The notes beneath the pieces are model-generated. The model made no database searches. It was not told the origin of the DNA and saw only the letters and a list, made by a program, of their open reading frames with translations. Below, piece after piece: positions 1 through 10,526 of a stretch of 64,000 nucleotides of DNA; the stretch's first letter is position 1; every line of letters begins with the position of its first letter. The stretch is from Mya arenaria. Its lineage: Eukaryota > Mollusca > Bivalvia > Myida > Myidae. The translations under genes and the position numbers were made by a program. The stretch covers positions 61,680,738-61,744,737 of the forward strand of contig NC_069135.1 of assembly GCF_026914265.1 (NCBI RefSeq), written 5' to 3'.

Positions 1-751
1 GCCCCTGAGAATATGACTGGGTTTCAGTGACAATTAACGATTGTAAATGTCTGATTTAATTTAGGAGTTGCTTATGATATGATCAATGTTCTACTCAGGA
101 AACAAATATAGTTGTGTTACTATGATACCAAAGTATTATCAAAATGATGAAAAATATATATGAAATAAAGAGTGAAATAAGATCTAGACTTTCTCTTTGC
201 GTCGTTTAGTTCTTTTTGGCTTACACGGTATATATTCAAAATATGAATAAAAAATATGTGATATATGTATAAAAATAACAATAAAACGTCGTGGAATAAA
301 GAAAGAAAACTAAGTTTCATTCACTATATATAAGGACATGTGCAGATGCATAGTTGAAATACAGTGTTATTCATATATATTGCATATAGTTATCCTTTAT
401 ACCTTATAAATTCATTTGTTGTATAAATTTTATGTCAAATTGTTGTTCTATATGTTTCATCGTAATTTGTTCTGATTATAATGTACATGGTAATATAGGA
501 GGATATAAAGAATCTCTCTATCTGTTTATCAAGCATTTTGAAATGTGTGTAGTTCAAATAGTTTTGTAACTTGACGGTCAAATTCTTTTAAATTTTGTGT
601 TTTAATTAAATAAATAATACATATTCAGAAATTATCAAACTGTTCATAATTTGAAATAATGCCCATTAGGGTTTAACTACCTTAATTATACGTTCTACTT
701 CAAATGAAAAATGCACAATGCACTTGCCAAAACATATTTCAACTGAAGTAT
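1..751. repeat. 751-bp block, copy 1 of an exact duplication
   Basis: Reading in parallel, this block is identical base for base to 7426-8176 (constant offset 7425) until the two diverge just after the shared sequence aactgaagta. It begins with the last partial unit of the 44-bp array found at about 6590-7425, so the same array probably lies just outside the window. No coding region is convincing; a 66-codon minus-strand ORF appears identically in both copies and is AT-rich. It is either a very recent local duplication or an assembly artefact such as an uncollapsed haplotype. Confidence 0.95.
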
Positions 752-3382
752 TAATCCTTATTGTATGAACATATGTCACTGAATCAATTACAAAGATACT
801 GGGACTTTAATCATTATTGTATAGATATAAGTTACTCAATCTAATACAGAAATACTTGGACTTTAATCCTTATTTTATGAAAATAGGTTACTGAATCTAT
901 TACAGAGATACTGGGACTTGAATTCTTATTGTATAAAAAAGGTTACTCAATCTAATACAGAGATACTGGGACTTAAATCCTTATTGTATTAACATAGGTC
1001 ACTGAATCTATTACAGAGATACTGGGACTTTGATCCTTATTGTAAAAACATAGGTCACTGAATCTATTACAGAGGTACTGGGACTTTAATCCTTATTGTA
1101 TAAAAATAGGTTACTCAATCTAATACAGAGATACTGGGACTTTAATCCTTATTATATGAAAATAGGTCACTGAATCTATTACAGAGATACTGGGGCTTTG
1201 ATCCTTATCGTATTAATATAGGTCACTGAATCTTTTACAGAGATACTGGGACTTTAATTCTTATTGTATAGAAATAGGTTACCGAATTTGTTACAGAGAT
1301 ACTGGGACTTTAGTCCTTATTGTATGAACATAGGTCACTGAATCTTTTACAGAGATACTTGGACTTTAATTCTTATTGTATAGAAATAGGTTACCGAATT
1401 TATTACAGAGATGCTGGGACTTTAATCCTTATTGTATGAAAATAGGTCACTGAATCTATTACTGAGATACTGGGTCTTTAATCCTTAATGTATGAAAAAA
1501 GGTTACTGAATCTATTACAGAGATACTGGGACTTTAATCCTTATTGTATTAACATAGGTCACTGAATATATTACAGAGATACTGGGACTTAAATCCTTAT
1601 TGTATGAAAATAGGTCACTGAATATATTACAGAAATACTAGGACTTTAATCCTTATTGTATGAATATAGGTTATTGAATCTATTACAGAGATACTGGGAC
1701 TTTAATCCCTATTGTATGAAAATAGGTCAATGAAAATATTACAGAGATACTGGGACTTTAATCCTTATTGTATGAAAATAGGTCTCTGAATCTATTACAG
1801 AGATACTGGGACTTTAATCCTTATTGTATGAAAATAGGTCACTGAATATATTACAGAGATACTGGGACTTAAATCCTTATTATATGAACATAGGTCACTG
1901 AATCTATTACAGAGATACTGGGACTTTAATCCTTATTGTATGAACATAGGTCACTGAATCTATTACAGAGATACTGGGACTTAAATCCTTATTGTATGAA
2001 AATAGGTCACTGAATATATTACAGAAATACTGGGACTTTAATCCATATTGTATGAACATAGGTCACTGAATCTATTACAAAGATACTGGGACTTTAATCC
2101 TTATTGTATAGAAATAGGTTACTCAATCTAATACAGAGATACTGGGACTTTAATCCTTATTATATGAAAATAGGTCACTGAATCTAATACAGAGTTACTG
2201 GGACTTTGATCCTTATTGTATGAACATAGGTCACTGAATCTATTACTGAGATACTGGGACTTTAATCCTTATTGTATGAAAATAGGTTACCGAATTTATT
2301 ACAGAGATACTGGGACTTTAGTCCTTATTGTATGAACATAGGTCACTGAATCTATTACAGAGATACTGGGACTTTATTCCTTATTGTATAGAAATAGGTT
2401 TCTCAATCTAATACAGAGATACTGGGACTTTAATCCTTATTATATGAAAATAGGTCACTGAATCTATTACAGAGTTACTGGGACTTTGATCCTTATTGTA
2501 TGAACATAGGTCACTGAATCTATTACTGAGATACTGGGACTTTAATCCTTATTGTATGAAAATAGGTCACTAAATATATTACAGAAATACTGGGACTTTA
2601 ATCTTTATTTTATGAAAATAGGTTACTGAATCTTTTACAGAGATACTTGAACTTTAATCCTTATTTTATGAACATAAGTCACTGAATCTATTACAGAGAT
2701 ACTGGGACTTTAATCCTTATTGTATAGAAATAGGTTACTCAATCTTATACATAGATACTGGGACTTTAATCCTTATTATATGAAAATATGTCACTGAATC
2801 TATTACAGAGATGCTGGGACTTTGATCCTTATTGTATGAACATAGGTCACTGAATCTTTTACAGAGATACTGGGACTTTAATCCTTATTGTATGAAAATA
2901 GGTTACCGAATTTATTACAGACATACTGGGACTTTAGTCCTTATTGTATGAACAAAGGTCACTGAATCTTTTACAGAGATAATGGGACTTTAATCCTTAT
3001 TGTATGACAATAGGTTACTCAATATAATACAGAGATGCTGGGACTTTAATCCTTATTGTATGAACATAGGTCACTGAATCAATTACAGAGATACTGGGAC
3101 TTTAATCCTTAATGTATGAACATAGGTCACTGAATCTGTTACAGAGATACTGGGACTTTAATCCTTATTGTATAAAAATAGTTTACTCAATCTAATACAG
3201 AGATACTGGGACTTTAATCCTTATTGTATGAAAATAGGTCTCTGAATCTATTACAGAGATACTAGGACTTTAATCCTTATTGTATGAAAATTGGTCACTC
3301 AGTCAAATACAGAGATACTGGGACTTTAATCCTTATTGTATGATAATTGGTCACTCAGTCAAATACAGAGATACTGGGACTT
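752..3382. repeat. 56-bp tandem array, about 47 units
   Basis: Units contain the landmarks actgggactt, ccttattgtatgaa and taggtcactgaat, and repeat every 56 bp (for example actgggactt at 1021 and 1077). Units differ by a few substitutions (ggtcactgaat versus ggttactcaat or ggttaccgaat). Groups of variant units recur at 280 bp (2101 and 2381) and then 336 bp (2381 and 2717), which is a higher-order structure made of five or six monomers. There is no open frame across it. It begins where duplication copy 1 stops. Confidence 0.95.
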
Positions 3383-3690
3383 ATGTAACGAAGAGTTGTC
3401 TTAAGCAAAGCGTATTGATTCGTATGAAACCTGATTGGCTAAAAATGTAAGGCAAACACTAAACCTTTTTAGGTGCACTATTTAGGTTCAGTGGACACAA
3501 AACGAGTGACGCAAACAAACAAACAAACAAACAAACACCACAAACAGATTATATATACGAATCAAAACAAAAAGCAAAAAACTTTATAATTGAATCGGTG
3601 GGAAAGGCGTATCGAACCCTTGATCAGAGTGACCCTTGTTTGATCTCCGCTCGGGGCATTATTATCAATCAGGAATCGTATTTTTTCACG
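3383..3690. other. Unclassified spacer with a short (CAAA)n run
   Basis: No gene is visible. A (CAAA)n microsatellite lies at about 3512-3537. The rest is AT-rich, and the 92-codon ORF that starts at 3598 has no recognisable domain. Confidence 0.5.
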
Positions 3691-3873
3691 AGTGAAGCCA
3701 CAAGTTTTTCTATGATCACGATCTTACACGGAAGTAAACAAATTTTCTGTTTATTTAATGCTTATTTTCATTTTATTAGTATTTTAATTTATTTTCTTAT
3801 TTACACCCGTTTTGAAAAGGATGTTATTGACGCCACTATCCGTGGGACACACCTCACGAAAATTTATAGCCGA
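3690..3873. repeat. Dispersed repeat R1, copy 1
   Basis: Matches 12510-12655 in the same orientation: both have a 'ttttctgttt' segment, an AT-rich middle, then 'ttttgaaaag' followed by a 'gctacccgtgg'-like stretch and a 'cacgaaaa'/'cgtgaaaa' end. Family unknown; probably the remnant of a mobile element. It abuts a fragment of the GC-rich TIR element. Confidence 0.6.
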
Positions 3874-4040
3874 TGACCCTAGGTAAGGCCAATTTTCCGC
3901 TATATTTGGTGTGAAGACAAAACCACCGCATTCACCCGGCACTGCGGGGCCATCTTGTAAAAAAACACGGCCCATTTCCATTTCTAACCCCGGTATACCC
4001 CCGAACCTTGGGGGTGGGGGTGGGGGTTACAATTGGTGCA
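3874..4040 (+). mobile_element. Fragment of the GC-rich TIR element
   Basis: Shares with 41737-42053 the strings 'gacaaaaccaccgc', 'cacccgg', 'aaaaacacggccc' and 'ggtatacccccg', then a run of G and an end that includes 'ttacaattg' and 'gtgca'. The left end is missing; here it begins at 'gaccctaggtaaggcc', which is an internal sequence of the copy at 45.2 kb. Non-autonomous, with no ORF of its own. Confidence 0.75.
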
Positions 4041-4224
4041 CTATAATGGCAGACTTTCGGAAAAATATTGACTGCTACAGTCTAATTCACTAAGACGGTC
4101 GCGCCTTATGAATCGTCTGCTAATAAAAATAATAAAATTACTGCTCAATATTACAGCGAACTGTTATCCCGCTATAATGACTGACTATTGGAAAATTAAG
4201 AACTTGTTGTCTGCTAATCGGTTG

Positions 4225-4482
4225 GATCCGAAAGCGTTACGCCGGTGTTAGCTTCAAAAATCCCTCATGTTACTACCTCATTCAAGATGGCGGATTTACA
4301 ATAAATATATAGTGGGGTCACCGAGTGTATATCGACTGGATGAGCACATTAGACAACACCGGATCAATTATGTTACGCCCAAGCGGCTTCAAAAAATCCC
4401 TCATGTTACTACCTAATTCAAGATGGCGGATTTACATTAAATATATAGTGGGTGCATTTCGACTGGATGAGCACATTAGACA
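4225..4482. repeat. Two tandem copies of a 136-bp unit
   Basis: 'gcttcaaaaa' followed by 'tccctcatgttactacct' and 'caagatggcggatttaca' occurs at 4251 and again at 4386. Both copies end near 'gactggatgagcacattaga'. No coding function. Confidence 0.85.
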
Positions 4483-4689
4483 ACAATCATCTTTTTTCAA
4501 GTGTACATGTCACCTAAACCATTGTTAAACGTGACTTAAGCCATAAAAGAAATGTGTCTTTATCACATGACTTCTCAAATGCATCGATAGGGTTGGCTTT
4601 AGTTTATCAAAATTGGAAATTAGTTATATTAATATACCATTAGTTTAATTTAAACTTATTTATTTTACAACGACTGTGAAACAAGCAAT

Positions 4690-4865
4690 TGCAACTTATA
4701 TTAATCACGATTGGAACGATGTTGCGCGAGAGTGTGGTGTTGTGCGGAAAATCGGAGTACCCGGAGGAAACCGACTTGTCCGACTTTGTAACCACAAACC
4801 AAACTCGCATGTGTCTAAGCCAGGAATCGAACCCGAGTCGCCGATCATACCATTAATATGTATAT
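4690..4865 (-). mobile_element. tRNA-derived SINE fragment
   Basis: Read on the minus strand, 4833-4823 is GGTTCGATTCC, a perfect polymerase III B box in a T-arm context. It is followed by a conserved body that includes 'ggtttcctccgggtactccg' and 'cacactctcgcgcaac', a SINE core common in molluscs. The 5' part with the A box is not recognisable, so the copy is truncated. Confidence 0.7.
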
Positions 4866-5420
4866 AACCATTGGCACTTCAAGAAAAGTTCGTACATATA
4901 ATAATCTTTAATAACGAATTTTAATTATTTCCTAAACTGTGAAGTTATATACAGGAAAAGTGCAAAAAGTAAGAATATTTAGTTGTTAGGGTAACAGTCA
5001 CCTTATCTAATAACTGAAATTGATCATACGAAAGGTAGCGCCTTTTGATTTCAAACAAATTTCAATGCCACGTTTTTTTATTGAAATGATTTTCATCTTA
5101 AGTATCGGTAATATTACAAAACGTTATTTCATCAAGGTCATACACACAGGTGGCAGTTTCGCACTGAAACCCGACGAAGGAAGTCATACACACATGTTAT
5201 AGTTCCGCACTTTAACCCAACGGCCGACACACAAGTGGCAGTATCGTACAGTCGTTTGAAAGCCGATGTCATACCTACAGGTGGAAGTATCTTACAGTCG
5301 TTTGAAGGCCGATGTCATACACACAGGTAACAGTTTCGCACTTACACCCGATTAAGTGGGTCATAAACACAGGTGGCAGTTTGGAATATTCACCTGATGG
5401 CCAAGGTCAAACACTCTTCC

Positions 5421-5508
5421 ATTCTATTCCATTCTATTCTATTCTATTCTATTCTATTCTATTCTATTCTATTCTATTCTATTCTATTCTATTCTATTCT
5501 ATTCTATT
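5421..5508. repeat. (TTCTA)n microsatellite
   Basis: An almost perfect pentanucleotide run of about 17 repeats, directly after the minisatellite core of composite element copy A. Confidence 0.95.
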
Positions 5509-5660
5509 TTAGTCAGATTTAGTCAAATTTGTCCCGTTCTGCCATATTCTAAAAACATTAAAACGGGTCAGTTAATAGTGCTATATGTAATGATTGCCTG
5601 TTATAAAACATGAAATAAAATATTTCGCTGAGTAGAATTGAACGTGTGACGTTAACGTTT

Positions 5661-6585
5661 ATGCCTAAAATATGGCAATTCATTTGATTTTAAAGCATGT
5701 TTTATCATGTAATGAATTATTTTCAGCTCCGCAAGTGAAAAAATATCAGGGGATACATTGACGCCATATTATGATTTTATACTGAAACGAACAATTATCC
5801 TCTATATCTTAGTTTTAAAACTGGTGGTGAAAATGTCATTAAAACTCCTCAAGTATGATGGAGAAATGTGAAGAGCCAAGACGCACTATGACCAATGTTG
5901 GCTAAGAGTGGATAATGCAAATTTAGCAAAGTTGAAAATTGGAACATAGCATATGAATTGACCGGTTATCGAAATTGTAACTAGCAAACCTCTTTGGTTG
6001 ACACTGAGCGACTATTGAAGGAGAATACAATGAAATTTGATATTCAATATTCCAAATTTCCATGTCCACTTCACAGACGATGGATATGAAATAACTCAAT
6101 ATCTGCTTTTATTTCCATCGACTAGCGTGACGATATGAATAAGTTTGCAGATATTAATCGTTCTATTGTCTCGCCAAACAGTAAATCGCACATTAAGTTA
6201 GAATACTAATTTACAATGTATCATAGGCCAGTGGCATATGCTTTGTTTTCTGTGATATGGCAAGCCCTTGTTACTCAAAATCAGTTATGAAAAAGAAGGT
6301 TTAGAGGTGTTCATACACACACAAATTCACAGATTGCAGTTTAGTCTAACTTCCCTGAATCTTGTTGTCCAAAATGCTTTAAAACAGTTTTAACATTACT
6401 GTATTTTGAACCTTTCTTTTACACGCACACGCACACACGCACGCATGCACGTATGCTAGTACGTACGAACACACGCACATACACATATCGTGATAAAATA
6501 TCACCTTATTGTGAACTTTGAGATAAAATTAAACTTTTGCCTGATGATACATATGCATGTTTATGTAAAAATGCATAGAGTGTGG
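5661..6585. other. Intergenic, no gene seen
   Basis: AT-rich sequence without a supported ORF. A CA/CG-rich alternating stretch (acacgcacac type) lies at about 6421-6486. Confidence 0.5.
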
Positions 6586-6587
6586 AG

Positions 6588-7425
6588 GACTTCATTTGCC
6601 CTTATGGGTACTTCATGTCATATAAACGCAGCACTTCAGCTACCCTGGTGGGTATTTAATGTCATATAAACGCAGCACTTCATCTACCCCTGCGGGTATT
6701 TCATGTCATATAAACGCAGGATTTCATTTGCTCCTGGGCATATTTCATGTCAAATAAACGCAGCACTTCATTTGTCCCTGAGGATATTTTATGTCATATA
6801 AATGCAGCACTTGAGCTACCCCTTAGGGCATTACATGCCATATAAATGCAGCACATAATTTTCCAATATGGGTATTTCATTTGATATAAACGCAGCACTA
6901 CATTTGCTACTCTGTGTATTTCATGTTATATAAATGCAGAACTTTATTTGCCCCTGTGTGTATTTCATGGCATATAAACGCAGCACTTCGTTTGCCCCTG
7001 AGGATTTTTCATGTCATTTAAACGCAGCACTTCATTTGTCCCTTAGGGTTTTTATGTCATTTAAACGCAGCAATTCATCTTCCCCTGGGGGTATTTCGTG
7101 TCATATAAACGCAGCACTTCATTTGTCCCTTAGGGTGTTTATGGCATATGAGCGCAGCACTTCATTTATTTCTGGGCATATTTCATGACATATAAACGCA
7201 GCATTTTTCCCTGATGGTATTTCATATCATATAAACGCAGGACTTTATTTTCACCTGTGGGTATTTCATGTTATATAGACGCAGCACTGCATTTACCCCG
7301 GTGTTTTTTTATGGCATACCAAAGCCGCACTTCGTCTGCCCCTGAGGGTATTTCACGTCATTTAAACGCAGCACTTTGTTTGTCCCTGTAGGTATTTTAT
7401 GTCATATAAACACAGCACCTCATTT
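6588..7425. repeat. 44-bp tandem array, about 19 units
   Basis: Units read as 'cacttcatttgcccctg', 'ggtatttcatgtcatataaa' and 'cgcag', repeating every 44 bp with moderate divergence. The last unit runs without a break into the duplicated 751-bp block at 7426, and the window itself begins inside an equivalent unit. Open frames here (for example 6934-7188) only reflect the repeat. Confidence 0.93.
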
Positions 7426-8176
7426 GCCCCTGAGAATATGACTGGGTTTCAGTGACAATTAACGATTGTAAATGTCTGATTTAATTTAGGAGTTGCTTAT
7501 GATATGATCAATGTTCTACTCAGGAAACAAATATAGTTGTGTTACTATGATACCAAAGTATTATCAAAATGATGAAAAATATATATGAAATAAAGAGTGA
7601 AATAAGATCTAGACTTTCTCTTTGCGTCGTTTAGTTCTTTTTGGCTTACACGGTATATATTCAAAATATGAATAAAAAATATGTGATATATGTATAAAAA
7701 TAACAATAAAACGTCGTGGAATAAAGAAAGAAAACTAAGTTTCATTCACTATATATAAGGACATGTGCAGATGCATAGTTGAAATACAGTGTTATTCATA
7801 TATATTGCATATAGTTATCCTTTATACCTTATAAATTCATTTGTTGTATAAATTTTATGTCAAATTGTTGTTCTATATGTTTCATCGTAATTTGTTCTGA
7901 TTATAATGTACATGGTAATATAGGAGGATATAAAGAATCTCTCTATCTGTTTATCAAGCATTTTGAAATGTGTGTAGTTCAAATAGTTTTGTAACTTGAC
8001 GGTCAAATTCTTTTAAATTTTGTGTTTTAATTAAATAAATAATACATATTCAGAAATTATCAAACTGTTCATAATTTGAAATAATGCCCATTAGGGTTTA
8101 ACTACCTTAATTATACGTTCTACTTCAAATGAAAAATGCACAATGCACTTGCCAAAACATATTTCAACTGAAGTAT
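7426..8176. repeat. 751-bp block, copy 2 of an exact duplication
   Basis: Identical to 1-751. It diverges after 8176, where this copy continues into unique sequence instead of the 56-bp array. Confidence 0.95.
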
Positions 8177-8990
8177 CTAGTCTTTCTTTTCACAGACTTT
8201 AATTTGAATGTCTGTGTTTTAAATCCTGCCATTTTAACAAACCTTCCACCCAAATTGATTTATTCTGTTATATCTCCATTCAAATCTTCAAATCACATTG
8301 GTGAGTATAGACATTGTAGGATCTGCCAATCTTGTGAATCGTTGAATACTGCTGTATTAGGTTTCGTTCTAAACAATTGTATGTATTTTGAATGACTTAC
8401 GGTTCAAATTTCATGTGCTATTGAAAACTTAATTTGCAAATGTTAAAACCTAAATCAAAACATTCATCAATAATAATATATATGAAATGCTGCATATGGG
8501 CATGTCTGATATTGACTTAAAAAGGTTCCCATAGGCAATTATAGCAAATGGGTAACGTCGGGAACCTCCTCTCCTATTAAATAGCTTACTCTTTTAAGAT
8601 ATCAAACATTTTCCTTTCCAATAAAATGTTATGAAAATGCATCGCCTCAATGACATATGACAACAAATATTATTTTATATTTTAATAGTTTCGAACAATT
8701 ACTTAATTACTTTCATAATGTTTTTTCTTATGTTTTCAAAAAAAAAATTATCAGACATAATCTCGCTATATGGGCAACAAGTTTAAATGTTAAGCGCAAT
8801 GATTTCGATCATTTATTCCGAGTTTGATATTTAATTTCCCATTTTAAATTAAATTATACAATTCGAAAACATATTTCTAAACACAATCTAATCTAAATGT
8901 ATAGTATACTTACAAAAGCAATGAGGCAATCTGATAACTATCCAATTCCAGATTTCATTTGGTGTAAACTTTTCGTATCTGCTCAACAAA
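8177..8990. other. Intergenic, no gene seen
   Basis: AT-rich sequence. The 88-codon ORF that overlaps it has no recognisable domain, and I see no splice-flanked exon. Confidence 0.5.
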
Positions 8991-8994
8991 ATTT

Positions 8995-9118
8995 CTATCA
9001 CTTAACAGAAAGTAAACATGAATGGACACATCTTTTCAAAACGAAACTAGTAACTTCCTGTTTCGGGGTAGAGATTACCTTTCAGGCTAAGTCATTTTTT
9101 GTTTAGCTTTACCTCCCC
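8995..9118. repeat. Composite element, degenerate fragment (copy D)
   Basis: 'ttttcaaaacgaaact', 'aacttcctgttt' and 'ttacctccccttaataaa' match, in order, the segment just upstream of the minisatellite at 28340-28455 and 22790-22890. The minisatellite itself is absent here. Confidence 0.55.
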
Positions 9119-10506
9119 TTAATAAATGTTTTAAACTGCTTAAAGTATCTTGAGGTAGTAAACAATTATTACACAATTAAGCAATACTAACTACTCTTTG
9201 TTTGCAAATTAATTTAGTAAAACGTCATTATCAATCAGTAAAACAAAACGAACTCACATGGCAGTGCTGACTGCTTTTCAAGCTCCGCCTTGTGTGCAAT
9301 ATGAACTAATATGGAACCATCGAATGGTATTCTACAAAAGGCCAATAATAGTTCATTATAAGGTACTTGAAAGGCAGTTATCCGAATAATTGGCCGTTTT
9401 ACAATATTTCCACATACTTTCACAAACCGGTTTCATTAATTAAGCGCAGGGAAGCTGTGGTTATGTACATCTCGACAAGTACAAGCTGAGAAGTAGAGTA
9501 ATGTTTCGTGCGTTGAACGGAAAAATCTCTGTTGCAGTCTGATAACTGAGGGAAGAAAGATTGACACAAGGTCATTCACGGATCAAGTATTGGGCAAACA
9601 TTCATTAGAATTTCCCCATACGATGTAATTATACAAATATCACTTAATTATATATAATTCACTGAGTAGCATTGAAAATCCTATGTAAACATTCACAGCT
9701 GTGAGACCATTGCAGATATTAACTAGCCACATGATGATTACGGGCAAACAAATGCTGATGTAGACTTCAATTGACTTTTCTCTTTTGTTACTTAAAGTCG
9801 GTTTCAACTGCATTCAGAAGAAGAACATTTCATAAGAGCAAATATTATATGTTATTTTTGCAAATGGCAATTACAGTAAAGAAGTTCTGAGCTAATATTT
9901 TAGAAATATAAGTTATCTTCGTTGATACTTCAGTCTGTACAGTTTCCGGTTTACCGGAAATGTCCTACAAAGAGAGCTTTCCATAACAGACACGCATGGG
10001 GTCTTGCCATGGCTCTATTTTCCGATTCTGCGACTTGAACAAAGCTTAAAATACCTCTTAACTAAATAATGTATAAGCAAATGCACCTGCTTTGCAAATC
10101 GTAACAACTAGGCCATCTTTGGCAAGCTTCGAGATAGACAATTTTGCTGGGCGAGGTGTTTCGATTGCTGCTTAGCGAGCTAACGTCATATTTATTAGAA
10201 ACCCATACCTTGTGGTACAATTCAGGTTACACAACACCTACATGTACATTATAGATAACAGAGCAAGTATTTCGCATTGTATTAGAAGTCGTGTATTGAA
10301 AAATGCGTGCATTTTATTGATTAACACATAGGGGCGCGTATGCATCAACACTATAAAACATAATTATCACGTTTTGGATATTTACGGACATTCAGCGCCG
10401 CAAACCATCAATGTGATGGCAATTGTGCCGAGCGTTGTAGATTTTTCAAAATAATCGAATATATCCGAATTCCATTAGTTAGATATTTTATTTCTGTACT
10501 GGGAGT
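9119..10506. other. No exon recognised; probable intron or upstream region of the transporter gene
   Basis: I looked on both strands for upstream SLC2A13 exons (for example the QQLSG-type transmembrane segment) and did not find one. A short palindrome, tttccgg-ttta-ccggaaa, lies at about 9946-9964. The rest is AT-rich. Confidence 0.4.
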
Positions 10507-10526
10507 TCTTTTTTATTGTTTATTAC

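Larger units (their letters stand above)
4497..5660. repeat. Composite minisatellite-bearing element, copy A
   Basis: The left flank ('gtacatgtcacctaaac', then 'aggaaaagtg') matches 27290-27700. The core at about 5128-5410 has roughly six units with 'gtcatacacacaggtggcag'. The right flank ('cccgttctgcc', 'tttcgctga', 'gacgttaacg') matches 29690-29830. A tRNA-type SINE is inserted at about 4690-4865 and a (TTCTA)n run follows the core. Related copies with much larger cores lie at 22.6-24.8 and 27.3-29.8 kb. No protein is encoded. Confidence 0.75.

Noticed and set aside
752..3382. CRISPR-like regular array
   Set aside because: Adjacent units are similar along their whole length, with no unique spacers; this is an ordinary tandem satellite in an animal genome. 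The same applies to the 44-, 46- and 88-bp arrays.
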